A DNA stretch of 40,891 nt from Lachnospiraceae bacterium (GTDB lineage: Bacteria > Bacillota > Clostridia > Lachnospirales > Lachnospiraceae). The position numbers were made by a program, and so were the translations under genes. Shown here piece after piece: positions 1 through 7,980 of the stretch (positions are counted from its first letter, which is position 1; each line of letters starts with the position of its first letter). The notes under the pieces were generated by a model. That model was not told where the DNA came from. It did not search any database and saw only the letters and a program-made list of their open reading frames with translations. Location: contig JAAUZT010000004.1 of the NCBI GenBank assembly GCA_014804485.1, forward strand, positions 1 to 40,891, given 5' to 3'.

Positions 1-36
1 TGTAAGCTCTGTTTCATATGTCTGCCCTTTTCACCG

Positions 37-90
37 TTTTTTTTTTTTTTTTAAGCGAATCTCGCAATTGAGCGAAGCTCAATTTTTTAT
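37..90 (+). terminator. T16 run and Rho-independent terminator at left edge
   Basis: A run of 16 T (37-52) is followed by a perfect hairpin, ATTGAGC-GAA-GCTCAAT (67-83), and a T tract (to 88). It reads as a plus-strand terminator for a gene left of the window. The bases just before the stem (AAGCGAATCTCGCAA) recur before the hairpin at 3975-3987, so this belongs to a short dispersed repeat family. Confidence 0.75.
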
Positions 91-218
91 GGATATTTTA
101 ACATAATGCATGGATATTCTTCAACATTTGTCACACTTTGCAGGATATAATTCAATTTATATTATACAAAGACACTTGCAAAAGAAGATAAAAGAAAAAG
201 AAAGCGAGGAATCATACT

Positions 219-1787
219 ATGACACACTGGTTGGAACAAAGTATTTTTTATGAAATCTATCCGCAGAGCTTTTATGACAGCAACGGGGATGGGATAGGAG
301 ATATTCCCGGTATTATTGAAAAACTGGATTATATTTGTGATTTGGGATGTAATGCGCTTTGGCTGAATCCGTGTTATCTGTCGCCGTTTGGCGATGCGGG
401 ATACGACGTGTCTGATTATTGTCAGGTGGCGCCGCGCTATGGAACGAACGAAGATCTGATCCGTTTGTTTAAAGAAGCCCATATGCGCAGTATGCATGTC
501 ATTCTTGATTTAGTGCCGGGGCATACCTCTACAGAGCATCCATGGTTTCGGGAATCGTGTAAAAATGAGCCAAACCAATATTCGGGCAGATACATCTGGA
601 CGGATTCGGTCTGGACCGATGCGGCGGATTATGAAGGGATTTCCGGTTCGCTGCGCGGATTGTATCCGAGGAATGGCAGTGTTGCAGTTAACTTTTTCTC
701 GAATCAGCCGGCGCTGAACTATGGTTTTGCCAATCCTAGCGAGCCGTGGCAGAGTGCGGTAGATGCGCCGGAAGCGTTGGCGACACGGCAGGCAATGAAG
801 GAAGTTATGACATTTTGGCTATCTAAAGGGTGTGACGGATTTCGTGTAGATATGGCAGGGTCGTTGGTAAAAAACGATTACGGAAGTGTGGAAACAATAA
901 AGCTATGGCAGGATATTCGCAATTTTCTGGATGATAAATATCCGGAGACAGTGTTGATTTCTGAATGGGGCGAACCGGACAAATCTTTGCTGGCAGGATT
1001 CCATATGGATTTTCTGCTCCATTACGGACCTTCTCATTATATGGATTTATTCCGCTGTGAGCATCCGTATTTTTGCCGGGAGGGGAGAGGCGATGCGTCC
1101 TTGTTTGTAGATACTTATTGCAAAAACTATACTTTGACAAACGGAAAAGGATTAATCTGCATTCCGTCCGGAAACCATGACATGGAGAGAATTCGTAAAT
1201 ATCTGGATGAAGAAGAGTTAAAGATCGTTTTTGCGTTTCTGTTGTCAATGCCCGGTGCACCGTTTATATACTATGGTGATGAGATCGGAATGCAGCATTT
1301 GGAAATTCCGTCTGTTGAGGGCGGATATGACCGTACCGGAGCAAGGACACCGATGCAGTGGAATGGCGAAGCAAATTACGGATTTTCAAAGGCACCGGCA
1401 AATAAACTTTATACACAGCAGGATTTATCAGAGAATGCGCCTATGGTCGCCGGACAGATGGCTGATGAGGGTTCACTTTGGAATGAGATTCGGAAACTAT
1501 GTGAAATCCGCAAATCGCTTTCTGCTTTGTGTGCATCGGGAACGATTCAGTTTGTGTACTGTGAGCCGGGAAAATATCCGCTCGTATATCTGCGCGGCGG
1601 TGAAAATGACAAAATACTGGTAGCAATCAATCCTTCTGAAAAAGATGCTGCCTGTCCCTGTGCATATCAGTTAGAAGATGTGATTTACACATTGGGGAAA
1701 CCGATAAGCTGCAAAGACGGGATGTTGCATGTGCCGGGGCAGAGTGCAGGTTTTATCAAGGTAAATTCAATGAATGATAGTATTTAG
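219..1787 (+). CDS. GH13 family glycosidase (alpha-glucosidase / oligo-1,6-glucosidase-like)
   Basis: A 522-aa enzyme of the alpha-amylase superfamily that probably hydrolyses short alpha-glucans in the cytoplasm; no signal peptide is visible. The N-terminus has the EIYPQSFYDSNGDGIGDI stretch typical of the family. Conserved regions are DLVPGHTS (residues 97-104, with GH instead of the usual NH), GFRVDMA with nucleophile Asp211, ISEWGEP with acid/base Glu249, and SGNHD with Asp321, so the catalytic triad is intact. A C-terminal beta domain follows. The start is set by GAGGA at 206-210, eight bases before ATG. It stands alone, and its 3' end overlaps the converging ABC transporter remnant by 32 bases. 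Substrate cannot be decided by eye; trehalose- or sucrose-acting relatives are possible. Confidence 0.88.
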   Translation: MTHWLEQSIFYEIYPQSFYDSNGDGIGDIPGIIEKLDYICDLGCNALWLNPCYLSPFGDAGYDVSDYCQVAPRYGTNEDLIRLFKEAHMRSMHVILDLVPGHTSTEHPWFRESCKNEPNQYSGRYIWTDSVWTDAADYEGISGSLRGLYPRNGSVAVNFFSNQPALNYGFANPSEPWQSAVDAPEALATRQAMKEVMTFWLSKGCDGFRVDMAGSLVKNDYGSVETIKLWQDIRNFLDDKYPETVLISEWGEPDKSLLAGFHMDFLLHYGPSHYMDLFRCEHPYFCREGRGDASLFVDTYCKNYTLTNGKGLICIPSGNHDMERIRKYLDEEELKIVFAFLLSMPGAPFIYYGDEIGMQHLEIPSVEGGYDRTGARTPMQWNGEANYGFSKAPANKLYTQQDLSENAPMVAGQMADEGSLWNEIRKLCEIRKSLSALCASGTIQFVYCEPGKYPLVYLRGGENDKILVAINPSEKDAACPCAYQLEDVIYTLGKPISCKDGMLHVPGQSAGFIKVNSMNDSI

Positions 1788-2940
1788 CCTGAGCGTTCCA
1801 GAGTTCATAGTATTTGCCGTTATAATCGGCGAGGAGTTTTTCATGTGTTCCGTTTTGAATCACTTCTCCTTTATGGAATACGGCAAATTTATCGCAAAAG
1901 CGACAGGACGCCAGACGATGGCTGATGTAGATGGCGGTTTTATCGTCGGCAATTTCATTGAACTTGCTGTAAACCTCGTATTCTGAAATGGGGTCGAGGG
2001 CAGCAGTCGGTTCATCCAGAATCATAAATGGTGCATCTTTATAAAGTGCACGGGCAAGTGCGATCTTTTGTGCTTCACCACCGGAGATTTCTACGCCATC
2101 TGTATTGAAGTCTTTGTAAAGGCAGGTTTCTAAAGCGTTTGGCATATTCTTCAGGCGTTCACCGAATCCTGCCTTTTTCAGACATGCCAGTACTTTATCA
2201 TCAGCATAGGATGCACTTGCAGAGACATTTTGCCCGAGGCCGAAAGCAAACAGGCGGAAATCCTGAAATACCACAGAGAATATGGACATATACTCATCAT
2301 AATCATATTTTTGTATATTTACCCCATTGAGTAATATCTCACCCTCGGTTGGGTCATACAAGCGGCACATCAGTTTGATAAATGTGGTTTTACCCGATCC
2401 GTTCATACCTACCACGGCCAGTTTTTCACCGATTTTGAATTTCAGGTTCACATTCTTGAGCGCATAAGCGTCGGTATTCGGATACTTGAAAGACACATTC
2501 CGAAATTCCACGTAGTATTCGTTATCGTCCCGTTTTTCTACCGTCAGCGAACCTTGATACATATGGTTGGGGAGATCCAGATATTCGAATAGTTTCTGTA
2601 AATGGATACAGGACACTTCATTATCGGACAATATATACATGAACTCTTGCAATCCGTCACTAAGTCGTGATAAAACGGCAGCATATTGAACGATACTCCC
2701 CACCCCGAATGCACCATAGAATGCTTTTACTGCAATAAAAAGGCAGCATACGGTGTTTGCCAGTCCGATGACGACATATGCCATAGCGGGATAAATTGAC
2801 ATTTTGAAAATGGCGGATTGATTTTTAATATCATGCTCTATAAATTTATCCAGCATTTTAGCGGCAACTTTGTTTTGTTCGTATATTCGGACGTCTTTTG
2901 CCTTCTCCGGGTTCATATACAATTCCTGCCCGAAAAACAT
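1756..2940 (-). pseudogene. C-terminal part of an ABC exporter (TM5-6 plus ATPase domain), detached from its N-terminus
   Basis: The 394-aa frame carries the last two membrane segments (about residues 45-75) and a complete ATP-binding domain: Walker A GMNGSGKTT (178-186), Q-loop VVFQD, signature ISGGEAQ (285-291), Walker B MILDE (306-310) and H-loop His341. In the same frame, about 17 sense codons lie upstream of its first ATG (2938-2940) back to a TGA at 2992-2994, so the ATG is not a natural start. It begins just before a coupling-helix motif, EKAKDVRIYEQ, while the frame upstream (2979-3812) already contains the equivalent SAKDIRLYHM. This therefore looks like the C-terminus of a second transporter joined to the N-terminus of a first. 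The ATPase domain may still be translated, but a working exporter is unlikely. Confidence 0.75.
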
Positions 2941-2978
2941 AAATACCCGGTTGAACCAGACGGTATCCTTGCACCATT

Positions 2979-3812
2979 TTATGAAAATTTGTCATATATT
3001 GCTACATGAAAGAGCCTGCCGGTAAGCCGTTTATACCACCCAGAGAGACCGTCCATATTGTTTTGATAAATGTCAGAGAACCATACAGCCATGTGGTACA
3101 GGCGAATATCTTTTGCAGAACGGATATCTCCGGCAGTACGGTTAATATAGTCGATGCGCTGCAGATAAGAGATTCTTTCATGATTGTTTTCGTCGGTCCA
3201 CTTTATGATCTTCTGATTCAGAGAATAACTAATCGCGGTGGTTGCAATTAAGAAAATAATGATCCACCAGTTCAGACGGACAAGGATTGTCCAGAAAACG
3301 GATAATCCTAAAACACCGGTAAACAGATCGATCAGGACATCATATATATTGGAGAGCGGAGAATAATTTCCATTACAGCATGCAAAACTCTCTGTCTGTA
3401 GTTTCCTGAATATTCCGTTTTCCTGATTGTTATAATCGGTTGTCAGACCTTTGAGTGCCACACGTTTTAGGTAATAGGTGTTCATTTTGTACTTCTGATG
3501 ATAAATAAATTTGGTAAAGAATTTATTTGCGCCTGATAATATGGCGATGCAGCCTGCGAAGGCTAAAACAGTAGTTATCAATTCCGTTAAACTGCTTTTG
3601 CTGGTGATTTTTTCAATTATTATCTTGGTTAAATAGGTTGACAGGACCAGAAGTGTTACATTTATCAATATTGCAATGACACACAAACAGAGTAACGGAA
3701 GATAACACTGTGCAGTGTTTCTAAGGCAGTAGCAGACATTTTGAATTACAGGATAATGACTGCGGTTCAGTTCATCAGATGTGTTTTTGGAGATTTTCTT
3801 ATTTATAGCCAT
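2979..3812 (-). pseudogene. N-terminal membrane part of an ABC exporter, cut after about 275 residues
   Basis: The 277-aa frame has an N-terminal cytoplasmic stretch, then membrane segments near residues 38-60, 80-100, 160-180 and 182-200, and the coupling-helix motif SAKDIRLYHM near 240. It ends at a TAA directly after IYDKFS with no ATPase domain. A GGGAG ribosome site lies ten bases upstream of the ATG. Adding one T to the TTTT run near 2985 would fuse this frame to the downstream one, but the fused product would still contain the coupling motif twice. A frameshift alone therefore does not explain the locus, and a deletion between two tandem, related transporter genes does. Such exporter pairs often sit beside LytTR/GHKL regulators, and remnants of those lie just upstream. 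Confidence 0.72.
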
Positions 3813-3917
3813 TTTCTCAGCTCCCTTTCGTGTTGATCATATCATGGGGAAGCATGTAATTTGAGATTTGTGCATCAACTGTATCTGCAGGGACACGAAT
3901 TGCAGTTTATATGTAAT

Positions 3918-3993
3918 AGGAAATTCCTCGGCTTGCCACGAGTTTGTGAAGCGTAAGCGAACAAATCTCGCAAACGAGCTCTGCTCGGTTTTT
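3918..3993 (+). repeat. Dispersed repeat: AGGAAATTCCT core plus terminator-like hairpin
   Basis: AGGAAATTCCT (3918-3928) is followed about 45 bases later by the hairpin CGAGC-TCT-GCTCG (3975-3987) and a T tract. The core recurs at 9503-9513 and 34355-34365. The AAGCGAA...TCTCGCAA segment before the hairpin recurs at 53-67. The T tract is on the plus strand although both flanking genes are on the minus strand, so the element looks inserted rather than being the native terminator. Confidence 0.55.
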
Positions 3994-4448
3994 TATTCTA
4001 TGGCGGGAACTAAAAATTCAGAGGTGAATGCGCCGTCCTCGCTGTTGTATGTACACCATCCGCCATGATCTTCCAATATTGCCTCTGCACGGCGCAGTCC
4101 GAATCCATGTGCGCCTTTTTTGTGTGAAGTAAATAAAGAACCTCTTTTTTCACCGGCAGAATTCAACATGGAAAAATAAAGCATCTTTCCTTTAATTGAC
4201 ATATAAATACGGATAAAACGCCCGTCTGCAACATCAAGGCAGGCTTCAATCGCATTATCAAGCAGATTTCCGACAAGGATACTAAGTTCTACATCTGTTA
4301 TAGTGAGCGAGTCCGGGACACAGGCTTTTACTGTAACTGCAATGTTCTCTGCTTTTGCCTGCGCAATTTTGGCTGATAGAATGGCGTCAAGCGAAACATT
4401 TCCTGTTTTAAGCAGCGTATCCATATTCATAAGCTGCTGGTCAAGCAA
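3993..4448 (-). pseudogene. GHKL sensor histidine kinase, only the C-terminal ATPase part left
   Basis: The 151-aa frame covers the HATPase_c domain of an AgrC/VirS-like kinase: N-box GNLLDNAIEA (about residues 60-69) and G-box GFGLRRAEA (115-123), ending at a natural TAG. The membrane sensor domain and phospho-acceptor His box, usually 200-300 residues, are missing. The frame opens at a TTG directly preceded by an in-frame TGA, and the DNA just upstream is still the LytTR domain of the response regulator. A deletion removed the end of the regulator gene and the start of the kinase gene. It is not expected to be a working sensor. Confidence 0.78.
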
Positions 4449-4449
4449 T

Positions 4450-4999
4450 CATCGCTCAGTCTATCCGAAAAAGCGGAAATATTCTCTTTGAGTTTGTATT
4501 ACCCTTTATTCGTATAGATAGTGATATAATGCCGGAGGGCTTCTATATATAGGATATCGGTTTCGTAGAGCCTGATTGTCCCGCCACCGCATGTAATAAT
4601 CAAAGAAAGGGGTTCTATGGATAACTTTTCGGCAGCTTTGGAGAGTACCGGCATCAGTTTTTGTGCCATAATGGGTTTAACAAGGTAATGCAAGGCATCG
4701 ACTTCGTACCCTTCTCCGCAAAGTTCAAAGTGTGAAGTGATAAATACAACTTCAACCCGGTCATTATCACGCCGGATTTCTCAGGCAAGATCTATACCTG
4801 AGATTCCATGCATCTCAACATCCAGCAGAAGAATGTCATATGCCTTATCTTCTGCATAGGCAAAGAGAAACGCCTCTGCAGAGGTAAATGTATGGATTTC
4901 ACAGATATGGCCGGATTCTATACTCCATTTTGTTGCCAAAGAGGAAATATGTTCAAGTTCATTTGGCTCGTCATCGCAGATTGCGATTTTATAATTCAT
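4450..4999 (-). pseudogene. LytTR-family response regulator with two nonsense codons and a lost 3' end
   Basis: One reading frame continues from ATG 4999 (GGAGG eight bases upstream) to about 4450. The receiver domain has the acidic pair CDDE and phospho-acceptor Asp in LLLDVEM. An in-frame TGA (4779-4781) interrupts after GISGIDLA, and the frame continues as EIRRDNDRVEVVFITSH...LHYLVKP, so only one codon is damaged (CGA to TGA is the simplest change). The LytTR domain follows (TDILYIEALRHYITIYTNKG) and is hit by a TAA at 4499-4501. The sequence YKLKENISAFSDRLSDD continues the domain and then breaks at the deletion joining the kinase remnant. It would have been the partner of the adjacent GHKL kinase. 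Confidence 0.8.
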
Positions 5000-5075
5000 A
5001 ATAAGAACCTCCATCTAAGCAGAGTGTATCACAATTTATGGATACCTCAAAGAAAAAAGTCAACATAAACTGATA

Positions 5076-5216
5076 TCAATGACTCTGTCCGCCACTCATT
5101 TGATGAATTGTGCTGTCGAGTCCAATGGAAAGCAGTCCCAGACCGGCTGCTACCTGATCAATCTGTGTATCGCCTTCTGTTTTTGCGGTATCGTAAATAT
5201 CTGCATAAAACTGCAT
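5076..5216 (-). pseudogene. Remnant of an ABC-F family ATPase (signature region)
   Basis: A 46-codon minus-strand frame reads MQFYADIYDTAKTEGDTQID, then QVAAGLGLLSIGLDSTIHQ, then MSGGQ, and ends at TGA 5076-5078. The GDTQID...GLG...MSGGQ arrangement is that of the first ATPase domain of ABC-F proteins (the family containing ribosome-protection factors), ending in the ABC signature. Nothing else of the roughly 500-residue protein is left on either side. The assignment rests on a short segment by eye, but the spacing fits well. Confidence 0.6.
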
Positions 5217-5336
5217 AACAAAAGGCTATGGATAACTGCAAAAGATTTGAGTTATATTGGCATTATTTTGGGGATATGCTATACTTATCTTGAACTAAAA
5301 GTGCGGATAACCGCAAAAATAATTCGAGAGGTGCTT

Positions 5337-6403
5337 ATGGTCATTAAGAGGGATAGATATCTGAATAAACTTATTGCAAAAAAGGGAATGGACTGATAAA
5401 GGTCATTACAGGAATCAGAAGATGCGGAAAATCCTATTTATTATTTGAACTATATCATCAATATTTGAATTCTATCGGGATAAATGATGAGAACATCATA
5501 GAGATTGCACTGGATGAGGTTATGAATGCGAGATATCGCAATCCGTTTGAACTGGATCAATATATACGGGAGCAGGTTGTAGATAAATCACAGAAATATT
5601 ATGTTTTTATTGATGAGATCCAAAAAGTTTCCCAGATACAAAATCCATATGTAGATGATGCAGATGCCAAGGTGGGATTTGTTGATGTTCTTTTGGGATT
5701 AATGAAAATAAAAAATGTAGATTTATATGTTACGGGAAGTAATTCCCGTATGTTGTCATCGGATATTCTGACTGAATTTAAGGACAGAGGAGATGAGATC
5801 AGAATAAATCCTCTGACTTACAGTGAATTTTATGCAGCGTTTGAAGGCGAAAAACAGTATGCATGGCGCGAGTATTATACCTATGGCGGCATGCCGCTTG
5901 TCTTATCAAAAAAGACGCATGAAGAAAAAAGCAAGTATCTTAAAGATTTATTCGCCAAAACTTATATATCAGATGTTCTGGAACACAATAAGATTTTGAA
6001 TGAACAGGTGGTGCTTGAGGACTTATTAAATATTGTCTCTTCGTCAGTCGGCTCTCTCACTAACCCGACCAGGCTGGCTAACACTTTTCGGAGTGTCAAA
6101 CAAATGGCAGTCGGCGTTGTAGAGTACCATCATATGAGTGAGGATGGCAAAAAAGTCCGCACCCAACTCGAAATAGACTTTGTAGCGAATAAAGGAAGCA
6201 AACGCTATTATATTCAGTCGGCACTCACAGTTGCGGACGAGGCACAGAGAGAGCAGGAAACAAACTCATTAAACAGGGTTTCTGATTCATTTCGGAAAAT
6301 TATCGTAGTGAAAGACGATATCATTCCGTGGCATGATGAACAGGGAATTTTGTATGTGGGAATAGAGCAGTTTCTGTTGGATGAAGGTGCGGTTGATATA
6401 TAA
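5337..6403 (+). pseudogene. DUF4143 AAA ATPase, frameshifted and internally deleted
   Basis: ATG 5337 follows a GAGAGGTG ribosome site and starts MVIKRDRYLNKLIAKK. A run of six A (5380-5385) puts the frame out; with seven it would continue GNGLIKVITGIRRCGKSYLL, the Walker A (GIRRCGKS) of the COG1373/DUF4143 family. The rest is open to 6403: Walker B YVFIDEIQ, sensor-like YVTGSNSRML and the C-terminal nuclease-like EIDFV...KRYYIQSA. Between TNPTRLANTFRSVKQ and MAVGVVEYH the family normally has about 100 more residues, including the DUF4143 core. Here the two parts abut in frame, so an internal deletion is also present. The family's role is unsettled. Confidence 0.75.
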
Positions 6404-6410
6404 AGTACTG

Positions 6411-6500
6411 TCATCTTGCATACTTATCCCTATACTCACTCGGCGAATATCCGGAATATTTTTTAAACACTCTCGAAAAGTGGCTTTGCAAAGAGAAGCA
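6411..6500 (-). pseudogene. Remnant of the C-terminus of an AraC-family regulator
   Basis: A minus-strand frame ending at TGA 6411-6413 reads SLQSHFSRVFKKYSGYSPSE and then YRDKYAR. This is the second helix-turn-helix and C-terminal tail of AraC/XylS regulators. Upstream of about 6500 the frame no longer resembles the family, so only about 30 codons survive. Confidence 0.62.
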
Positions 6501-6787
6501 TGCCGTATTTTTTCTACCTGCTTGGTGTATTCCAGTTATATATTGCACCGCCGCAGAGCGGAATTCACCGTCACGTAAGGAATGGGAAATGGCAAACGGA
6601 CATTATATCCGGGGAATCAAAGCTATGCTGAAGTAAAGAGCATACTGGGTGTTAATATTTTGCTTAAGCAGAGGAAGGCCGCATAGGAAAAATAAATGTT
6701 GTTTATTGAGGCATGGCAATAATCATGATATACTTGAATTGTAACAATAATCAGTCCACAATCGCAATATAGGAAGTAGGTGATTAT
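6501..6787. other. Gene-poor stretch with a possible reading-frame remnant
   Basis: No intact gene is seen here before the small gene at 6788. A plus-strand frame ending at TAA near 6636 reads RKEWEMANGHYIRGIKAMLK and looks protein-like, perhaps the end of a decayed gene, but the family is not recognised. A good promoter lies at 6706-6734. Confidence 0.35.
6706..6734 (+). promoter_or_regulatory. Sigma-A type promoter of the 49-aa gene
   Basis: TTGAGG (6706-6711), 17 bases, TATACT (6729-6734). It lies 54 bases upstream of the small gene at 6788 and gives that gene its own transcription unit. Confidence 0.55.
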
Positions 6788-6937
6788 ATGGGTATGAGTG
6801 ATGAGCAATTTGAAGTTTATAACTCACTTTTAAACTTTATTGATGAACTTATTGATAGGGAAACGGACGAAAAAGAAAAAGAAAAACTTAAAATTCGAAA
6901 GAAAAACATCCTTGCAAATAATAAAGAAGTAAGTTAG
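6788..6937 (+). CDS. Small acidic/lysine-rich hypothetical protein (49 aa)
   Basis: Starting with MGMSDEQFEVYNSLLNFIDE, the 49-residue product is predicted helical with a charged EKEKEKLK segment in its second half; it has no signal peptide or membrane helix. A purine-rich AGGAAGTAGGTG lies just upstream of the ATG, a sigma-A promoter lies 54 bases upstream, and a strong terminator follows 15 bases after the stop. That complete transcription unit supports a real gene. The family is not recognised; small single-helix proteins of this kind are common in Lachnospiraceae. It sits at the border between the decayed region and intact genes. Confidence 0.6.
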   Translation: MGMSDEQFEVYNSLLNFIDELIDRETDEKEKEKLKIRKKNILANNKEVS

Positions 6938-6952
6938 CAGCATAAGCTTATA

Positions 6953-7006
6953 AGCAAACGAGTAATGAGAAATGGGTTGCTATTTAGTCATTACTCGTTT
7001 GCTTTT
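6953..7006 (+). terminator. Terminator of the 49-aa gene
   Basis: Perfect 16-bp stem, 6953-6968 pairing with 6988-7003, a 19-base loop and a following TTTT. Confidence 0.75.
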
Positions 7007-7009
7007 CTG

Positions 7010-7036
7010 GGAGAATGCGAAGAGCACGCATTCTCC
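7010..7036. repeat. GAATGC hairpin, copy 1
   Basis: GGAGAATGCG (7010-7019) pairs perfectly with CGCATTCTCC (7027-7036) around a 7-base loop. Related hairpins with the same GAATGC/GCATTC arms lie at 26647-26669 and 28381-28410. There is no T tract, so it is not a standard terminator. Confidence 0.55.
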
Positions 7037-7078
7037 GTGGATTGTGAGAGCAATAGAAAGAAATAGGAGACAACTGCA

Positions 7079-7915
7079 ATGCAGCAGACCACACCGGAAA
7101 AGATCGGGAGAGAAAAAGGACAGGAGCTGGTGATCGAAAACCTGCCGTCTTATGAGTATAAACAGAAAGAGATCTGCGTATATAACAAGGGACAGAAAAT
7201 ATACGGCATTGCTTATATCCCGGACACCGGCAGGGAGCGTGTACCGCTTATCATATGCGCCCATGGATTAGGCGGTTCTCATAGTTCCAGTACTGCTCAT
7301 TATGCAAGGCAATTGGCGCCCTGCGGCGTGGCGGTCTATTGTTTTGATTTCTGTGGCGGCGGCGGAACTGAGAGTGATGGGGAAACCACACAGATGTCCG
7401 TCATGACAGAAGTAGCAGATTTAGAGGCGGTCATAGAGTCGGCTATGCAGTGGGATTTCGTAGATACCGGGCGTATTGCGCTGCTGGGCACCAGTCAGGG
7501 AGGTGCCGTTGCGGCGATCACGGCGGCGAGGCATGTGCAGGATATTGCAGGGCTTGTATTGATGTATCCGGGATTTGTGATCAGCGATATTGTGCATGAG
7601 ATGTTTCCGTCCCGGCAAGAGATACCGGACACTTTCCCTTTTCACTGGATTACGGCGGGGCGGCCTTATGCAGAAGACATGTGGGATTATGATGTCTATA
7701 AGGAGATCGGCAACTACAAGAAAAAGGTTCTGTTGCTGCACGGCAATAAGGACACGGTTGTTCCGATATCTTATTCTGAGAGGGCGGCGGCAACGTATGA
7801 AGATGTGGAGTATTATGTGATCGACGGCGCGGAACATGGGTTTACGGATGATGCTTTTGACGAGTCGGTCAGACGGATTGTAGGTTATCTGCAAAAGATA
7901 CAGATGATCATGTGA
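7079..7915 (+). CDS. Alpha/beta hydrolase, serine esterase (cinnamoyl/feruloyl esterase-like)
   Basis: A 278-aa alpha/beta-fold hydrolase. The oxyanion region is ICAHGLGGS (59-67), the nucleophile elbow GTSQGG has Ser139, the acid is Asp225 in HGNKDTVVP and the catalytic His253 is in GAEHGF, so the triad is complete. There is no signal peptide, hence cytoplasmic. The architecture and the FDFCGGGGTESDG loop resemble bacterial cinnamoyl esterases and related S33-like hydrolases, but the substrate is unproven. AGGAG at 7065-7069 fixes the ATG. The FAD dehydrogenase gene follows 65 bases later in the same direction and is probably co-transcribed. Feruloyl esterase activity would suit the plant-sugar genes farther along, which is an inference only. 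Confidence 0.85.
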   Translation: MQQTTPEKIGREKGQELVIENLPSYEYKQKEICVYNKGQKIYGIAYIPDTGRERVPLIICAHGLGGSHSSSTAHYARQLAPCGVAVYCFDFCGGGGTESDGETTQMSVMTEVADLEAVIESAMQWDFVDTGRIALLGTSQGGAVAAITAARHVQDIAGLVLMYPGFVISDIVHEMFPSRQEIPDTFPFHWITAGRPYAEDMWDYDVYKEIGNYKKKVLLLHGNKDTVVPISYSERAAATYEDVEYYVIDGAEHGFTDDAFDESVRRIVGYLQKIQMIM

Positions 7916-7980
7916 GCTGTTAACGCGAGGCAGCATACGGAATGTGTGATTTGATTTTCTGACAGTTAGGAGGGTTTTCT

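Noticed and set aside
5079..5336. A 105-aa plus-strand protein covering the ABC-F remnant and the start of the DUF4143 gene
   Set aside because: Its N-terminal part is the antisense of the ABC-F fragment and its end is the true start of the ATPase before the frameshift.
2979..6403. All damage in the decayed region as sequencing error
   Set aside because: Two homopolymer indels could be errors, but the deletions, two nonsense codons and gene fragments cannot be explained that way.
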